From assembly GCF_017976235.1 (NCBI RefSeq), contig NZ_JACVHC010000005.1, positions 372,001 through 436,000 on the forward strand: DNA of 64,000 nucleotides. Direction: 5' to 3'. This stretch comes from Pseudomonas anatoliensis (GTDB taxonomy: Bacteria; Pseudomonadota; Gammaproteobacteria; Pseudomonadales; Pseudomonadaceae). Position numbers and translations under genes: made by a program. Shown piece after piece: positions 54,876-63,634 of this stretch. The notes beneath the pieces are model-generated. The model searched no databases, was not told where the DNA came from, and saw nothing but the letters and a program-made list of their open reading frames with translations. The stretch's first letter is position 1. Each line of letters starts with the position of its first letter.

Positions 54876-55329
54876 GTTTCACGTCATCCTTTTTCAACCA
54901 GAAATTCCGCCGAATACCGGCAACGTTATCAGGCTGTGCGCCAACAGCGGCTGCCACCTGCATTTGATCGAACCGCTGGGCTTCGAGATGGACGACAAGC
55001 GCCTGCGCCGGGCAGGTCTCGACTACCACGAATACGCCACGCTGCAACGCCACGCCGACCTCGCCAGTTGCCTGGAAAGTTTAGGCAATCCACGCCTGTT
55101 CGCGTTCACCACCAAGGGTTCGCGGCCGTTTCATGATGCCGCGTTCGTCCCGGGCGATGCGTTCATCTTCGGCCCGGAAAGCCGAGGCCTGCCACCGGAA
55201 GTGCTCGACGCCCTGCCGGCCGGACAGCGCCTGCGCCTGCCGATGCGTGAGGGCTGCCGCAGCCTGAACCTGTCCAACACCGTGGCAGTGGCCGTTTACG
55301 AAGCGTGGCGGCAGAACGACTTTAAATAA
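54874..55329 (+). CDS. trmL: tRNA (cytidine/uridine-34-2'-O)-methyltransferase
   Basis: SPOUT methyltransferase that modifies the wobble ribose of tRNA-Leu isoacceptors. The 151-residue protein has FQPEIPPNTGNVIRLCANSG (split FQPEIPPNTG and RLCANSG), FGPESRGLP (~101) and MREGCRSLNLSNTVAV (~127-142), all diagnostic. ATG 54874 with CGGAG upstream is chosen over the much longer frame from 54637, which overlaps the opposite gene. Confidence 0.95.
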   Translation: MFHVILFQPEIPPNTGNVIRLCANSGCHLHLIEPLGFEMDDKRLRRAGLDYHEYATLQRHADLASCLESLGNPRLFAFTTKGSRPFHDAAFVPGDAFIFGPESRGLPPEVLDALPAGQRLRLPMREGCRSLNLSNTVAVAVYEAWRQNDFK

Positions 55330-55353
55330 CACCGCAGCGGATCTATCAATCCT

Positions 55354-55441
55354 CTGTAGAAGCTGCCGAAGGCTGCGATCTTTTGATCTTGTTTTTTCGG
55401 GGATCAAGATCAAAAGATCGCAGCCTTCGGCAGCTCCTACA
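55354..55441. repeat. REP hairpin, type A
   Basis: agctgccgaaggctgcgatc arm and complement; one base of the left arm differs (gtagaagc for gtaggagc). Just after trmL. Confidence 0.9.
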
Positions 55442-55455
55442 CGAAGGTTTCGTTT

Positions 55456-55500
55456 GCCCCATGAAAAAAGCGCCATTTGAAGGCGCTTTTTTCATGGGGC
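55456..55500. terminator. Bidirectional terminator (secB and trmL)
   Basis: gccccatgaaaaaagcgcc / ggcgcttttttcatggggc: a 19-bp perfect stem with loop atttgaa and internal A/T runs, serving both convergent genes. Confidence 0.93.
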
Positions 55501-55512
55501 GTTACTCACCGT

Positions 55513-55998
55513 TTACTGAACGGTTGGCGTCTCGCCGCTTTCCTGCATGCGCTGCAGCTCTTGCGCGTACAGGGCGTCGAAGTTCACCGGAGCCAGCATC
55601 AGCGCCGGGAACGAACCGCGGGTTACCAGGCTGTCCAGGGTTTCGCGAGCGTACGGGAACAGGATGTTCGGGCAGAACGCACCCAGGGTGTGGCTCATCG
55701 AAGCCGCGTCCAGGTTCTTGATCAGGAAGATACCGGCCTGTTGCACTTCAGCGATGAAGGCGACTTCTTCACCGTTTTTCACGGTAACGGACAGGGTCAG
55801 TACGACTTCGTAGAAATCACCTTCCAGTTCTTTCTGACGGGTGTTCAGATCCAGACCGACCGCCGGGTCCCACTGCTGGCGAAAGATCGCCGGGCTTTTC
55901 GGGGCTTCGAAGGACAGGTCGCGTACGTAGATGCGCTGCAAGGAGAATTGCGGTGCGGTTTCTTCTTCGCTGGCTGCAGTGTTCTGTTGGTCAGTCAT
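55513..55998 (-). CDS. secB: Protein-export chaperone SecB
   Basis: Cytoplasmic tetrameric chaperone that passes unfolded preproteins to SecA. The 161-residue protein has IYVRDLSFEAPKSP (~24), LTLSVTV (~70) and the ICPNILFPYARE-like block CPNILFPYARETLDSLVTRG. It ends the rhodanese-grxC-secB cluster. Confidence 0.96.
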   Translation of the reverse strand: MTDQQNTAASEEETAPQFSLQRIYVRDLSFEAPKSPAIFRQQWDPAVGLDLNTRQKELEGDFYEVVLTLSVTVKNGEEVAFIAEVQQAGIFLIKNLDAASMSHTLGAFCPNILFPYARETLDSLVTRGSFPALMLAPVNFDALYAQELQRMQESGETPTVQ

Positions 55999-56055
55999 CT
56001 CAGATCCTTTCTGATCTTGGGTCTTTTAGGGAGTGCTGTACGTGGGTGCAGCCGT

Positions 56056-56310
56056 TCAGGCCTTGAGCAACGCGTCGAGCTTGCCGGCGCGTTCCAGGGC
56101 GAATAAATCGTCACAGCCGCCGATGTGCTTGCTGCCGATCCAGATCTGCGGCACGGACGTGCGTCCGGCTTTCTGGGCCATTTCGGCACGCACCTGCGGC
56201 TTGCCATCGACCTTGATCTCTTTGAAGGCCACGCCTTTGTTCTCGAGCAGGTACTTGGCTCGCGAGCAGTAAGGGCAGTAATCGCTGGAGTAGACGATGA
56301 CTTCGCTCAT
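56056..56310 (-). CDS. grxC: Glutaredoxin 3
   Basis: Glutathione-dependent dithiol oxidoreductase. The 84-residue protein has the active site DYCPYCSRAK (C12-P-Y-C15), TSVPQIWIG (cis-Pro) and GGCDDLFAL at the glutathione site. It follows the rhodanese gene by one base. Confidence 0.96.
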   Translation of the reverse strand: MSEVIVYSSDYCPYCSRAKYLLENKGVAFKEIKVDGKPQVRAEMAQKAGRTSVPQIWIGSKHIGGCDDLFALERAGKLDALLKA

Positions 56311-56311
56311 A

Positions 56312-56725
56312 TCACTTCACCAGCGGCAGGTTGTCGCCTTTCCAGCTGGAGATCCCGCCGGACAGCTTGGCGGCGGTGAAGCCGGATTTCATCAGTTCGC
56401 GGGCGTGGGTGCCGGCGGTCTGGCCCAGGGCATCGACCAGAATGATGGTCTTGGCCTTGTGCTTTTCCAGCTCGGCGACGCGTGCGGCCAGTTTGTCCTG
56501 GGGAATATTCACCGCACCAACGATGTGGCCGGCAGCGAAATCCTTGGCTGTACGAATGTCTACCACTACGCCTGCATCTTTGTTGACCAGCGCGGTCAGC
56601 TCACCGGTGCTCAGGCTTTTACCGCCGCCCTGCATCGTGTGCGCCAGCAGCAGAGCCAGCAGTACGACGAAGATACCGACAAGAATGTAGTGGTTAGTGG
56701 CAAATTCAATCAGGTGAGCAACCAT
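56312..56725 (-). CDS. YibN-like membrane rhodanese-fold protein
   Basis: 137-residue protein: one TM helix (ILVGIFVVLLALLLAH, ~14-29), then a rhodanese domain with VVVDIRTAKDFAAGHIVGAVNIP (split) and LSGGISSWKGDNLPLV. The active-loop region reads ILVDALGQTAG with no cysteine, so sulfur transfer is unlikely. E. coli YibN, in the same yibN-grxC-secB order and reported to bind the YidC insertase, is the best parallel. ATG 56725 is chosen over 56773. Confidence 0.88.
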   Translation of the reverse strand: MVAHLIEFATNHYILVGIFVVLLALLLAHTMQGGGKSLSTGELTALVNKDAGVVVDIRTAKDFAAGHIVGAVNIPQDKLAARVAELEKHKAKTIILVDALGQTAGTHARELMKSGFTAAKLSGGISSWKGDNLPLVK

Positions 56726-56878
56726 CGAAGGAGGTTCCAGGGCGTTAAAATGTCGGCCAGTATACACAGCCACTATGGTGGGCCAAACCCCGTCCGGCGG
56801 TGACGCGCTCGGAACTTCGCTTTAAACTCCAACTCCCTTTTCCATCGCCCTCTTCTTTATCAGCCACGAGTGGATTCC

Positions 56879-58408
56879 ATGACTACCACGCCTAAACCTT
56901 TGGTCCTGATCATTCTCGACGGCTTCGGTCACAGCGACAGCCCCGAATCCAATGCCGTTTTTGCGGCGAAGAAGCCTGTGCTGGATCGCCTGACGGCCAA
57001 CCAGCCGAACGGCTTGATCTCGGGCAGCGGCATGGACGTCGGTCTGCCGGACGGCCAGATGGGCAACTCCGAAGTCGGCCACATGAACCTAGGCGCCGGT
57101 CGTGTGGTGTATCAGGACTTCACCCGCGTGACCAAATCGATCCGCGACGGCGAGTTTTTCGAGAACCCGACCATCTGCGCCGCTGTAGATAAAGCCGTGG
57201 CTGCCGGCAAAGCCGTGCACTTCATGGGCCTGCTGTCGGAGGGCGGCGTGCACAGCCATCAGGATCACCTGATTGCCATGGCCGAACTGGCCTTCAAGCG
57301 CGGCGCCGAAAAAATCTACCTGCACGCTTTTCTCGACGGCCGCGACACGCCACCAAAAAGCGCCGCTTCGTCGATCGAACTGCTCGATGCGACGTTCCAG
57401 GCACTCGGCAAGGGCCGCATCGCCAGCATCGTCGGCCGTTACTTCGCCATGGACCGTGACAACCGCTGGGATCGCGTGGCCCAGGCGTACAACCTGATCG
57501 TCGACGGCAACGGCGAATTCAACGCTGCCACCGCTCAGGAAGGCCTGGACGCCGCTTATGCCCGTGGCGAGAGCGACGAATTCGTCAAAGCCACCACCAT
57601 CGGTGAACCGGTCAAGGTAGAAGACGGTGACGCCGTGGTATTCATGAACTTCCGCGCCGACCGCGCCCGCGAGCTGACTCGCGTTTTCGTCGAAGACGAT
57701 TTCAAGGACTTCGAGCGCGCGCGTCAGCCAAAACTGGCCGGTTTCGTCATGCTGACTCAATACGCCGCGAGCATTCCTGCGCCGTCGGCATTCGCTGCGG
57801 GCAGCCTGGAAAACGTGCTGGGCGACTATCTGGCGAAAAACGGCAAAACCCAGCTGCGCATCGCTGAAACCGAGAAATATGCCCACGTCACCTTCTTCTT
57901 CTCCGGCGGCCGTGAAGAACCGTTCCCGGGCGAAGAACGCATCCTGATCCCGTCGCCAAAAGTCGCCACTTACGACTTGCAGCCGGAAATGAGCGCGCCG
58001 GAAGTGACCGACCGCATCGTCGACGCCATTGAAAACCAGCGCTACGACGTGATCGTGGTCAACTACGCCAACGGCGACATGGTCGGCCACAGCGGCGTGT
58101 TTGACGCGGCAGTGAAAGCGGTTGAATGCCTGGATACTTGCGTTGGCCGCATCGTCGAAGCACTGGACAAGGTGGGTGGCGAAGCGCTGATCACCGCTGA
58201 CCACGGCAACGTTGAGAAAATGGCCGATGAAGAAACCCACCAGGCGCACACCGCACACACCACCGAGCCGGTGCCGTTCATTTATGTCGGCAAGCGCGAT
58301 CTCAAGGTCCGTGAAGGCGGCGTACTGGCAGATGTGGCGCCGACCATGCTCAAGCTGCTGGGTCTGGAAAAACCGGCGGAGATGACCGGGACTTCGATTC
58401 TGGTCTGA
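56879..58408 (+). CDS. gpmI: 2,3-bisphosphoglycerate-independent phosphoglycerate mutase
   Basis: Mn-dependent interconversion of 3- and 2-phosphoglycerate. The 509-residue protein has the metal site ILDGFGHSD (~14), nucleophile MGNSEVGHMNLG (Ser ~64), HSHQDHL (~125), FRADRARELTR (~262) and the second metal block TADHGNVEKM (~440). Divergent from the rhodanese gene. Confidence 0.97.
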   Translation: MTTTPKPLVLIILDGFGHSDSPESNAVFAAKKPVLDRLTANQPNGLISGSGMDVGLPDGQMGNSEVGHMNLGAGRVVYQDFTRVTKSIRDGEFFENPTICAAVDKAVAAGKAVHFMGLLSEGGVHSHQDHLIAMAELAFKRGAEKIYLHAFLDGRDTPPKSAASSIELLDATFQALGKGRIASIVGRYFAMDRDNRWDRVAQAYNLIVDGNGEFNAATAQEGLDAAYARGESDEFVKATTIGEPVKVEDGDAVVFMNFRADRARELTRVFVEDDFKDFERARQPKLAGFVMLTQYAASIPAPSAFAAGSLENVLGDYLAKNGKTQLRIAETEKYAHVTFFFSGGREEPFPGEERILIPSPKVATYDLQPEMSAPEVTDRIVDAIENQRYDVIVVNYANGDMVGHSGVFDAAVKAVECLDTCVGRIVEALDKVGGEALITADHGNVEKMADEETHQAHTAHTTEPVPFIYVGKRDLKVREGGVLADVAPTMLKLLGLEKPAEMTGTSILV

Positions 58409-58434
58409 CCCGAATCGCCAAAACACCGCAAAAC

Positions 58435-58526
58435 CCTGTGGGAGCTGGCTTGCCAGCGATAGCAATCTGACAGCCAACAGCTATGTTGAATGTTCAGACG
58501 CCATCGCTGGCAAGCCAGCTCCCACA
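58435..58526. repeat. REP hairpin, type B
   Basis: cctgtgggagctggcttgcc arm and complement, between gpmI and envC. Confidence 0.9.
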
Positions 58527-58661
58527 TTGGTCTAGGGTGGTTTCAAAGATTATTTGCAGCTGTATCTCCGGCCAGTTATCACACAGCCCCAATTGGGCGT
58601 TTTTTTTGCAGCCTCGGGCGGGCATACTAGGCCGTCCATTACCCTGGTGCCGCCCGCCCCT

Positions 58662-59966
58662 ATGCTTCGCGTCCTGATTGCCCTCGCTCTGACTTGCCTG
58701 CTCCAACCGGCCTTCGCTGACGAGCGCGCGCAAACCCAACAACAGTTGGACGCCACGCGTCAGGACATTGCCGAGCTGAAAAAGCTGCTTAGCAAGGTTC
58801 AGGAAGAAAAGTCCGGCGTACAGAAAGAGCTCAAGGGCACCGAGACCGAGCTGGGCAAGCTGCAGAAGCAGGTCGATGCGCTGCAGAAAGAACTGCAGAA
58901 AAGCGAATCCGAGCTACAGCGACTCGATGCAGAGAAAAAAAAACTCCAGAGCGCGCGCACTGAACAACAACGACTGATCGCCATCCAGGCCCGTGCGGCC
59001 TATCAGAACGGCCGTCAGGAGTACCTCAAACTGCTGCTCAACCAGCAGAATCCCGAGAAGTTTGCCCGCACCCTCACCTATTACGATTACCTGAGCCAGG
59101 CCCGCCTGGAGCAGCTGAAAAACTTCAACGAAACCCTGCGCCAATTAGCCAATGTCGAAAAAGACATCGGCTTGCAGCAGGCGCAGTTGCTGGTCCAGAA
59201 AAGCGACCTCGACACCCGCCGCGACGAGCTCGACAAGGTTCGCAAGGAGCGCCAGCAAGCCCTCGCCAAGCTCAATGACGACGTGAAGGCCCGCGACCAG
59301 AAACTTGCCGCGCGCGAGCAGGATCAGGCAGACCTGTCTAAAGTCCTCAAAACCATTGAAGAAACCCTGGCCCGTCAGGCCCGTGAGGCAGAAGAAGCGC
59401 GACAGAAAGCGCTGATCGCCCAGCAGGAAGCGGAAAAAAAGCGTTTGCGTGAGGCGCAAGCCCACGCGGATACAGAATCGGACACCAGCGACGCCCCACG
59501 AAAACCTGTCAAATCGTCTCCCGGCGCGCTGGTTTCCAGCAGTGGCGAAACCTTTGGTGGAGCTTTTGCGGCAACCCGGGGAAAACTTCCATGGCCGGTT
59601 GATGGTCGACTGCTGGCACGCTTCGGTGAAAGCCGTGGCGACGACGCCCGCACCAAGTGGGATGGCGTGATGATCAGCGCCTCCGCCGGCAGCCAGGTGC
59701 ATGCCGTCCACGGTGGGCGCGTGGTGTTTGCCGATTGGCTGCGCGGCGCCGGGTTGCTGGTGATCCTCGATCACGGCAATGGTTTTCTGAGTCTTTACGG
59801 TCACAACCAGACACTGCTCAAGTCGGCGGGTGACGTGGTTAAAGCCGGTGAGTCCATCTCCACTGTCGGTAACAGTGGCGGCCAGGACACATCAGCGCTG
59901 TATTTCGCAATTCGTCAGCAGGGTCACCCGAGTGATCCGGCGCAATGGTGCCGCGCGCAAGGATAG
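58662..59966 (+). CDS. envC: Murein hydrolase activator EnvC
   Basis: Periplasmic activator of septal amidases. The 434-residue protein has a signal peptide (MLRVLIALALTCLLQPAFA), a long coiled coil (~22-270, heptad-rich QQLDA...LEQLKN) and a C-terminal LytM/M23 domain (~310-430). The domain lacks the usual HxxxD zinc ligands (it reads WDGVMISASAG), as in EnvC, so it activates rather than cuts. ATG 58662 begins the signal peptide; longer frames do not. Confidence 0.93.
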   Translation: MLRVLIALALTCLLQPAFADERAQTQQQLDATRQDIAELKKLLSKVQEEKSGVQKELKGTETELGKLQKQVDALQKELQKSESELQRLDAEKKKLQSARTEQQRLIAIQARAAYQNGRQEYLKLLLNQQNPEKFARTLTYYDYLSQARLEQLKNFNETLRQLANVEKDIGLQQAQLLVQKSDLDTRRDELDKVRKERQQALAKLNDDVKARDQKLAAREQDQADLSKVLKTIEETLARQAREAEEARQKALIAQQEAEKKRLREAQAHADTESDTSDAPRKPVKSSPGALVSSSGETFGGAFAATRGKLPWPVDGRLLARFGESRGDDARTKWDGVMISASAGSQVHAVHGGRVVFADWLRGAGLLVILDHGNGFLSLYGHNQTLLKSAGDVVKAGESISTVGNSGGQDTSALYFAIRQQGHPSDPAQWCRAQG

Positions 59967-60000
59967 GCGTTGAGTCACCAACATTAGGAGTTCGTTCGAC

Positions 60001-61320
60001 ATGCTGCATTTGTCCCGCCTTACCTCGCTGGCCCTGACGATCGCCCTGGTGATCGGCGCGCCTCTGGCGTTCGCCGCTCAACCGGCTCCGGCCGTCGCTC
60101 CGGCAGGCACAGCTGCGACCTCCAAGGCCCCGCTGCCGCTGGAAGAGTTGCGCACTTTTGCCGAGGTCATGGACCGGATCAAAGCCGCGTACGTCGAGCC
60201 GGTGGACGACAAGACCCTGCTGGAAAACGCGATCAAGGGCATGCTCAGCAACCTTGATCCGCACTCGGCGTACCTCGGCCCTGAAGACTTCACCGAGTTG
60301 CAGGAAAGCACCAGCGGTGAGTTCGGCGGTCTGGGCATTGAAGTCGGCGCCGAAGACGGCTTTATCAAAGTCGTCTCGCCAATTGATGACACGCCAGCGT
60401 CGAAGGCCGGTATTCAGGCTGGCGACTTCATCGTCAAGATCAACGGTCAGCCGACTCGCGGCCAGACCATGACCGAAGCCGTGGACAAGATGCGCGGCAA
60501 GATCGGCCAGAAAATCACCCTGACTCTGGTGCGCGACGGTGGCACGCCATTCGACGTAACCCTGGCGCGCGCCGTTATACAGGTGAAAAGCGTCAAGGCG
60601 CAGCTGTTGGAGTCGGGCTACGGCTACATCCGCATCACTCAGTTCCAGGTCAAGACCGGCGATGAGGTCTCCAAGGCCCTGGCGAAGATGCGCAAGGACA
60701 ACGGCAAAAAGCTCAACGGCATCATTCTCGACTTGCGTAACAACCCGGGCGGCGTGTTGCAGGCAGCGGTGGAAGTGGTCGACCACTTCATCACCAAAGG
60801 CTTGATCGTCTACACCAAAGGCCGGATCGCCAACTCCGAGCTGCGCTTCTCTGCCACCGGTAAAGATGAAAGCGAAGCGGTGCCGATGGTCGTGCTGATC
60901 AACGGCGGCAGCGCCTCGGCGTCGGAAATCGTCGCCGGTGCATTGCAGGATCAGAAACGTGCGGTGGTCATGGGCACCACCAGTTTCGGCAAAGGCTCGG
61001 TACAAACCGTGCTGCCGCTGAACAACGACCGCGCACTGAAGATCACTACCGCGTTGTACTACACACCGAATGGCCGTTCGATCCAGGCTCAGGGCATCGT
61101 CCCGGACATCGAAGTGCGCAAGGCCAAGATCACCAGCGAGGCGGACAGCGAATACTTCAAGGAAGCCGATCTGCAAGGCCACTTGGGCAACGGCAACGGC
61201 GGCGCCGACAAACCAAGCGGTTCCGCAGGCAAGGCCAAGGCCATGCCGCAGGATGACGATTACCAACTGGCCCAGGCCCTGAGCCTGCTCAAAGGCCTGA
61301 GCATTACGTCCGGCCGTTGA
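60001..61320 (+). CDS. ctpA: Carboxyl-terminal processing peptidase, S41
   Basis: Periplasmic serine protease. The 439-residue protein has a signal peptide (LALTIALVIGAPLAFA), a PDZ domain (~95-175; GIEVGAEDGFIKVVSPI), and the S41 catalytic region with LINGGSASASEIVAGAL (Ser ~305) and TSFGKGSVQTVLPL (Lys ~330). The C-terminus is polar. In pseudomonads it lies between envC and a divergent deacetylase, as here. Confidence 0.95.
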   Translation: MLHLSRLTSLALTIALVIGAPLAFAAQPAPAVAPAGTAATSKAPLPLEELRTFAEVMDRIKAAYVEPVDDKTLLENAIKGMLSNLDPHSAYLGPEDFTELQESTSGEFGGLGIEVGAEDGFIKVVSPIDDTPASKAGIQAGDFIVKINGQPTRGQTMTEAVDKMRGKIGQKITLTLVRDGGTPFDVTLARAVIQVKSVKAQLLESGYGYIRITQFQVKTGDEVSKALAKMRKDNGKKLNGIILDLRNNPGGVLQAAVEVVDHFITKGLIVYTKGRIANSELRFSATGKDESEAVPMVVLINGGSASASEIVAGALQDQKRAVVMGTTSFGKGSVQTVLPLNNDRALKITTALYYTPNGRSIQAQGIVPDIEVRKAKITSEADSEYFKEADLQGHLGNGNGGADKPSGSAGKAKAMPQDDDYQLAQALSLLKGLSITSGR

Positions 61321-61322
61321 GG

Positions 61323-62099
61323 ATGTCTTTGCGTTTCGTCTTCGTTCTGTTGTGCTGTCTGGCGGGTGCTGCTCACGCACAACCCGCCAGCTCAACGCCT
61401 CACAAAGCCTACCTGACGCTGATCATCGACGACCTGGGGCAAAGCCTGCCCCGGGATCGCCGTGTGCTGGCCCTGCCCGGGCCGGTGACCGCCGCGATCA
61501 TGCCCGACACCCCGCACGCCACCGAGTTTGCCCGCGAAGCCCACAGCGCCGGCAAGATCGTCATCCTGCACATGCCGATGGATCCGGCTACCGGACCTTA
61601 CGCCTGGCATCCCGAACTGCCGATCGAAGAGCTCGAAAAACGCCTCAACGCCGCGTTCAAAAGGGTCCCGTACACCGCTGGCATCAATAACCACATGGGC
61701 AGCCGCATGACCGCGCAACCCGTGGCCATGGCGTGGTTGATGGGCGAGTTGCAGCGGCGCCACAAGTTCTTCGTCGACAGCCGCACCAGTGCGCAGACCG
61801 TGGCCGCCCAGCAGGCGCAGAAAATTGCTCTGGCGAGTGTTTCGCGGGATGTTTTTCTTGATGACGAGCGCACTGAGGCTGCGATCTTCACGCAGCTGCA
61901 GACGGCAATCAGTCTGGCGCGCAAACAAGGTTCAGCCGTGATGATCGGCCATCCGTATCCACAGACCCTGGCGGTGCTGGAACGCGAGTTGCCCAAACTC
62001 AAAGCCCAGGGCATCGAGTGGATCAACATCAAGCAGATGATCAGTTTGCGCAGCAATCGCGCCATGGCCGGGCATGGCAAGGACGGCGTGTACCGGTAA
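61323..62099 (+). CDS. Divergent polysaccharide deacetylase (YibQ family)
   Basis: Periplasmic 258-residue protein: signal peptide (LRFVFVLLCCLAGAAHA), then LTLIIDDLGQSLPRDRR, VILHMPMDP, AGINNHMGSRMTA and FVDSRTSAQ, the marks of the YibQ/divergent deacetylase family. The start is uncertain: the GAGG site touches ATG 61323, so the TTG at 61329 could be used instead. Function is not established. Confidence 0.9.
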   Translation: MSLRFVFVLLCCLAGAAHAQPASSTPHKAYLTLIIDDLGQSLPRDRRVLALPGPVTAAIMPDTPHATEFAREAHSAGKIVILHMPMDPATGPYAWHPELPIEELEKRLNAAFKRVPYTAGINNHMGSRMTAQPVAMAWLMGELQRRHKFFVDSRTSAQTVAAQQAQKIALASVSRDVFLDDERTEAAIFTQLQTAISLARKQGSAVMIGHPYPQTLAVLERELPKLKAQGIEWINIKQMISLRSNRAMAGHGKDGVYR

Positions 62100-62177
62100 C
62101 ACCCTGTCACGTTATCCAATACATAGTTACCACCAGGTGCCTGGCGCACTTGCAGATAGTGAGACCTGCAACAGGTC

Positions 62178-62202
62178 GCGACTCCCCCTGAGTCGCTTTT
62201 CT
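62178..62202 (+). terminator. Rho-independent terminator after the deacetylase
   Basis: gcgactc-ccccct-gagtcgc followed by TTTT: 7-bp stem. It ends the envC-ctpA-deacetylase operon and separates it from the Vps62-related gene. Confidence 0.8.
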
Positions 62203-62218
62203 ACTATCAGGAATAACG

Positions 62219-63634
62219 ATGACTACTCAAGACAATGCCGTATTGCCCGCCAGGCAAATGGAATCCATCAAAGTCGACAACCTGTTGATCAACTTCACGA
62301 CGGAGTTTCAGCGGATCCAGGACACAGCAGGTCTACGCTCCCAATCCGCAAGCTTCTGGCGCCCGATGCCCGACCCAGACCTGCTACCAGGATACTTCCC
62401 GCTAGGCGACATCGCCCTGCACAACCGAAACAACCCGAATGGCCTACTCATTACGGCCGTTGTCCGCGAGGGCGAATCTCCGGGAGAGGGGAAATCCAAG
62501 ACAAATGCGCTGACTCGGCCCACCGATTTCGAACAGATCTGGAGGGATACAGGCTCGGGCTCTGTCATGCGTCTGGCTATGTGGCGGCCGATACCGCCCG
62601 AAGGCTATGTCGCGCTGGGCACTGTCTGCACCAGCGACCACGACAAACCTTCTCTCAATTCTGTCCGTTGCGTCAGGGAAGACCTCGTGGTCGGCGCGAA
62701 TATCGGCAATCAGATCTGGAACGACAAAAGCAGTGGCGCCAAGAACAATTTCAGTGCCTGGAGCGTTACCCCGCGGACTGCCGCAGAGGGTGAAATCCAC
62801 TTCGCACCCGGTACTTTTATTGGCGTAAAAAGCTATATAGAACCGGCCAGGCATTATGCCGCTTATGCTCTACGGATACCGATTGCGGTTGAAGTCTCAT
62901 CGCCTGCAGAGGCACCGATGTTGACCACAAACCTGTCGCCCCTATCGGCAGGAGCGGAGAAGGTCACGCATGTCGTTCGCCTGCCCTGGTTCGCCGTGAG
63001 AGAACAACTTCCACCGATCGAGCAATTTCAGCAATCACCTATTTATGAGCTAAGGCGCACGGACCAGTACATGCTCGTCGGATCCGCCCGCAATGACACG
63101 GATCAAGCCCAGTCGGTCAAATGGCTGGCGCGCCCCGATCACGACCGGGACGAAATATTGAGCTACAGCGGCGAGTCGGCCCTTAAAATCGCAAAACACT
63201 GGCCAACCCAAGTGCTTAGCGACATTCGCATGACCCGATTCTCGGCGCTCCTGCCCAAATCATTCAGCCACACAGAAACAACCTCGACTGAATGGGGCAA
63301 TCCACACCCTGTAGTAGTTATCGCCATGGCAGCCAAGGGTAAATCGGTTGCGGTGTATCGAATGCAAAGCCTATACGAGTTGCTGCGTGCCGATGGCACC
63401 AAGATGGCGTTCGACACTCATTACGCCGACAACAGCAGCCTTTATATGACTGAATTCCCTGCGCAGCTGGAAGAAGTGGCCAAGCATTGTCCACTACCGC
63501 TTACGACCTCCTCGACGCAGACCCCAACGATCAAAGTCGATATGACCTCTTCAGCGCAGGCTGCAACAGTCGACGTCGATATGACCGTTGAACCGGCGCC
63601 CGAATTGCCGGTGGTTACAGATAGCGCGCCATGA
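62219..63634 (+). CDS. Vps62-related (DUF946-type) protein
   Basis: 471-residue protein without signal peptide or TM helices. It carries the Vps62-type repeats SFWRPMPDPDLLPGYFPLGD (~44-63) and AMWRPIPPEGYVALGTVC (~120-137), and IWNDKSSGAKNNFSAW. The family is best known in fungi and plants; in bacteria it is sporadic. The last ~45 residues are a Thr/Ser/Val-rich tail with a repeated VDMT word. Codon use looks less GC-biased than its neighbours, suggesting acquisition. Its 3' end overlaps the convergent binding-protein gene by 20 bp. Function unknown. Confidence 0.8.
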   Translation: MTTQDNAVLPARQMESIKVDNLLINFTTEFQRIQDTAGLRSQSASFWRPMPDPDLLPGYFPLGDIALHNRNNPNGLLITAVVREGESPGEGKSKTNALTRPTDFEQIWRDTGSGSVMRLAMWRPIPPEGYVALGTVCTSDHDKPSLNSVRCVREDLVVGANIGNQIWNDKSSGAKNNFSAWSVTPRTAAEGEIHFAPGTFIGVKSYIEPARHYAAYALRIPIAVEVSSPAEAPMLTTNLSPLSAGAEKVTHVVRLPWFAVREQLPPIEQFQQSPIYELRRTDQYMLVGSARNDTDQAQSVKWLARPDHDRDEILSYSGESALKIAKHWPTQVLSDIRMTRFSALLPKSFSHTETTSTEWGNPHPVVVIAMAAKGKSVAVYRMQSLYELLRADGTKMAFDTHYADNSSLYMTEFPAQLEEVAKHCPLPLTTSSTQTPTIKVDMTSSAQAATVDVDMTVEPAPELPVVTDSAP

